Positions 13,062 through 14,833 of a DNA stretch of 14,833 nucleotides are shown piece after piece. The stretch comes from CAZDIO01 sp964505555 (GTDB lineage: Bacteria; Bdellovibrionota_C; UBA2361; SZUA-149; CAZDIO01). The stretch is taken from positions 1 through 14,833 of the forward strand of contig CAZDIO010000016.1 of NCBI GenBank assembly GCA_964505555.1. The letters are read 5' to 3'. The notes below the pieces were generated by a model. That model was not told the DNA's origin. It worked only from the letters and a program-made list of their open reading frames with translations, and made no database searches. Position 1 is the stretch's first letter, and each line of letters opens with the position of its first letter. The translations under genes were made by a program, and so were the position numbers.

Positions 13062-14702
13062 ATGAAAAGGAGCTGTGCCTTATCGCATCGTTCATTTGAC
13101 GTTCCCCCAAATGATGTGGGGTTCTATGAAAAAGTTGACCTCCCTCTCCCCACAGCTTGCCCAGAAGAGAGACTCCGTAGACGACTTACCTTCCGAAATG
13201 AGCGAAATTTATATTACCGTTACTGTGATGCCACAAAACAACGAGTAATTTCATTTTATTCCCCCGATCAAAAGTTCCCTGTCTACAACAAAGACTACTG
13301 GTGGAGTGACGCCTGGGATGGAAGGAAATGGGGTCGCCCGTTTGATTTCAATCGTGGATTTTTTGAACAGTTCTTTGAGATGCGTGCTCAAGTACCGAGA
13401 ATGAATATGGTGCTGTCACACTGCGAAAACTGTGATTATGCGCCCTATTCCTTTTATTCAAAAAATTGCTACCGCGTAGTCTCTTGCAATGAGTCAGAAG
13501 ACACCCATTACAGTTACCAAACAAACCTCTCCCGTGATTGCATGGATTGTGCGCTCTGCCAACGGTGCGAGCTCTGTTATCAAAGCCTTTACTGCATTAA
13601 TTGCTACAACCTCCGTTACTCAAAACGATGCGAAAATTGCGCCGATTCTTGGTTTCTTCAAGACTGCATCGGCTGTCATTACTGTTTTGGATGCACAAAC
13701 CTAAGAAACAAAGAATATTACTTCCTTAATGAACCTCTTGGAAAAGAAGAATATTTTAAAAAATTAGCGGCACTTGGTCTCAACAGCAACTCAGGAATTA
13801 CCAAGATACAAAAATCGTTATCCACCTTTCTGCGGCAGTTTCCAACGAAGCATCAGTTTGGAGAACGAAACGAAAACGTTACCGGCTACAATATCCATCA
13901 AAGCAGAGACTCCATAAGTTGCTTTGATGCGTACGAGCTTGAAAACTGCAATTTTATCTATGTTGCTCCAAAATCAATGAAAGATTCTCTGGATTGCAAT
14001 TACTCTCCCTCTGCTGAGCTCTGCATCGACTCGATGAGCGCAGTCAATGGGTATGCAAATAAGTTCATGCTTCATTCTTGGGATGTAAAGAATTCTGATT
14101 ACTGCGAGGAGTGTTTTTACTCAAACAATCTTTTTGGTTGTGTCGGCTTAAAACGCGCCGAATACTGCATCTTAAACACCCAGTATTCTCCAAACGACTA
14201 TGCAGAACTACGTTCACAAATAATTCAATACATGAAAACTACAAATGAGTGGGGAGAATATTTTCCTGCAAGCTATTCTCCTTTTTCCTATAACGAATCA
14301 GTTGCCCTTGATCACTTTCCCCTTACAAAAGGAGAGGCCGAGAAGAAAAATTGGCGCTGGAAGGAGCCAGACAAGAGAGAGTTTCAAAAACCAACAGCAA
14401 CCGTTCCTGATAAGATTCGAGAAACTACCGATGCAATCTGTGCGCAACTCCTTGCATGCTCCCATTGTCAGAAGAACTACAAAATTCAAAAAATGGAACT
14501 TGCGTTTTATCGAAAGATGGAACTCCCTGTTCCAACGCTCTGCCCCGACTGTCGCTACGTCGAGCGTTTAGATGAACGAGGCAGGTGGTATCTTCATGCA
14601 CGCACCTGTTTTCGCTGCAAAAAAGAGCTAATGAGCGCACTCCCAGAAACACTAGCCGAACAGGTAGCTTGCGAAGACTGCTACCCATCTTTCGTTCAGT
14701 GA
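13062..14702 (+). CDS. Cys-rich multi-zinc-ribbon protein of unknown function
   Basis: A 546-aa soluble protein with no signal peptide. The N-terminal region has C5 and C33 (PTACPEERLRRRLTFRNERNLY) and a conserved-looking YWWSDAWDGRKWGRPFDFNRGFFEQF block. Residues 121-211 hold 17 Cys in ~91 residues, mostly as CxxC pairs among aromatic and Asn residues in a loose repeat. A linker (~225-265) and a less dense Cys region follow. The C-terminus has two ribbon-type sites: C466-xx-C469 with C494-xx-C497, and C516-xx-C519 with C537-xx-C540. The FYEKVDLPLPTACP and FYRKMELPVPTLCP segments show that the N- and C-terminal modules are related. I recall closely similar proteins as frequent hypothetical proteins in Patescibacteria/CPR genomes, sometimes mislabelled CaiB/BaiF. 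Metal binding is likely; role unknown. There is no obvious ribosome binding site, but the start fits the C5 module. Confidence 0.85.
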   Translation: MKRSCALSHRSFDVPPNDVGFYEKVDLPLPTACPEERLRRRLTFRNERNLYYRYCDATKQRVISFYSPDQKFPVYNKDYWWSDAWDGRKWGRPFDFNRGFFEQFFEMRAQVPRMNMVLSHCENCDYAPYSFYSKNCYRVVSCNESEDTHYSYQTNLSRDCMDCALCQRCELCYQSLYCINCYNLRYSKRCENCADSWFLQDCIGCHYCFGCTNLRNKEYYFLNEPLGKEEYFKKLAALGLNSNSGITKIQKSLSTFLRQFPTKHQFGERNENVTGYNIHQSRDSISCFDAYELENCNFIYVAPKSMKDSLDCNYSPSAELCIDSMSAVNGYANKFMLHSWDVKNSDYCEECFYSNNLFGCVGLKRAEYCILNTQYSPNDYAELRSQIIQYMKTTNEWGEYFPASYSPFSYNESVALDHFPLTKGEAEKKNWRWKEPDKREFQKPTATVPDKIRETTDAICAQLLACSHCQKNYKIQKMELAFYRKMELPVPTLCPDCRYVERLDERGRWYLHARTCFRCKKELMSALPETLAEQVACEDCYPSFVQ

Positions 14703-14833
14703 TCTGACGGCCTGACCCCGTTTCGTTTCCTCTGTGATCGAATTGAACACAGAGTTTCACAGGGTTACACAGAGTAAAGAAAAAGGTTCCCGGCGCTAGA
14801 GCGGGTCCATTTTAGATGCAGCAGGAACTTTCT
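14703..14833. other. Non-coding end region with remnant-like motifs
   Basis: Apart from the CACAGAG repeats, this stretch contains, on the minus strand, AAACGGGGTCAGGCC (complement of 14709-14723). I associate that string with intergenic elements near REP-associated transposase genes in other bacteria. A short CCCG/CGGG pair lies at 14789-14792 and 14802-14805. No gene start can be supported before the window ends. Confidence 0.35.
14730..14775. repeat. CACAGAG inverted and tandem repeat cluster
   Basis: CTCTGTG (14730-14736) is inverted against CACAGAG (14748-14754) across 11 bases. The right arm begins three consecutive 10-base units, AACACAGAGT, TTCACAGGGT and TACACAGAGT (14746-14775), with consensus (A/T)nCACAG(A/G)GT. 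It starts 27 bases after the zinc-ribbon gene stop. Short CACAGAG-type arrays are commonly scattered in environmental genomes; function unknown. Confidence 0.65.

Noticed and set aside
13100..13700. CaiB/BaiF CoA-transferase identity for the Cys-rich protein
   Set aside because: That label circulates for similar proteins, but nothing here resembles a CoA-transferase; the visible content is CxxC ribbons.

Overview
The window looks like chromosomal DNA from a Gram-negative bacterium. GC is in the low-to-mid 40s % by eye. Three consecutive proteins carry lipoprotein signal peptides, with residues after the lipidated Cys that do not signal inner-membrane retention, and two more carry Sec-type signals. 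I cannot place the species. The mix of a long divergent membrane pyrophosphatase, FG-GAP and lipoprotein surface genes, and a Cys-rich zinc-ribbon protein of a type I associate mainly with candidate-phylum genomes suggests an uncultivated lineage, possibly Bdellovibrionota/deltaproteobacteria-like. That placement is inference. The 19-base C run at the very start suggests a contig end.

Layout. (1) 86-1207: a YdjM/DUF457-type membrane metal-dependent hydrolase. (2) 1278-1839: a higBA toxin-antitoxin pair in toxin-first order, with a palindrome just before higB. (3) 1861-2559, minus: rpiA, convergent with higA. (4) 2728-5905: a tight four-gene plus-strand operon in which every product is exported: a cupredoxin-fold protein without the usual copper ligands, two related-looking lipoproteins (CsgG/TolB-N-like front, Ig/FN3-like back), and a TlpA/thioredoxin lipoprotein with WCVPC. 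(5) 5921-5962: a REP-like hairpin. (6) 6009-7013, minus: an acidic protein of unknown function. (7) 7103-7130: a strong intrinsic terminator serving 7154-8500 (minus), a secreted FG-GAP/VCBS-repeat protein. (8) 8831-10321: glycerol kinase glpK, divergent from the FG-GAP gene. (9) 10452-12929: a divergent ion-translocating pyrophosphatase (hppA). (10) 12952-13009: a second REP-like hairpin. (11) 13062-14702: the Cys-rich zinc-ribbon protein. (12) 14703-14833: non-coding, with short CACAGAG repeats.

The housekeeping genes (rpiA, glpK, hppA) feed pentose phosphate metabolism, glycerol use and PPi-driven ion pumping, and share no evident operon. The most system-like unit is the envelope operon at 2728-5905: four exported proteins with spacings of 4, 13 and -1 bases. 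It contains a Cys-containing cupredoxin fold next to a periplasm-facing thiol-disulfide protein. No CRISPR array, tRNA, rRNA, transposase or phage gene was seen.
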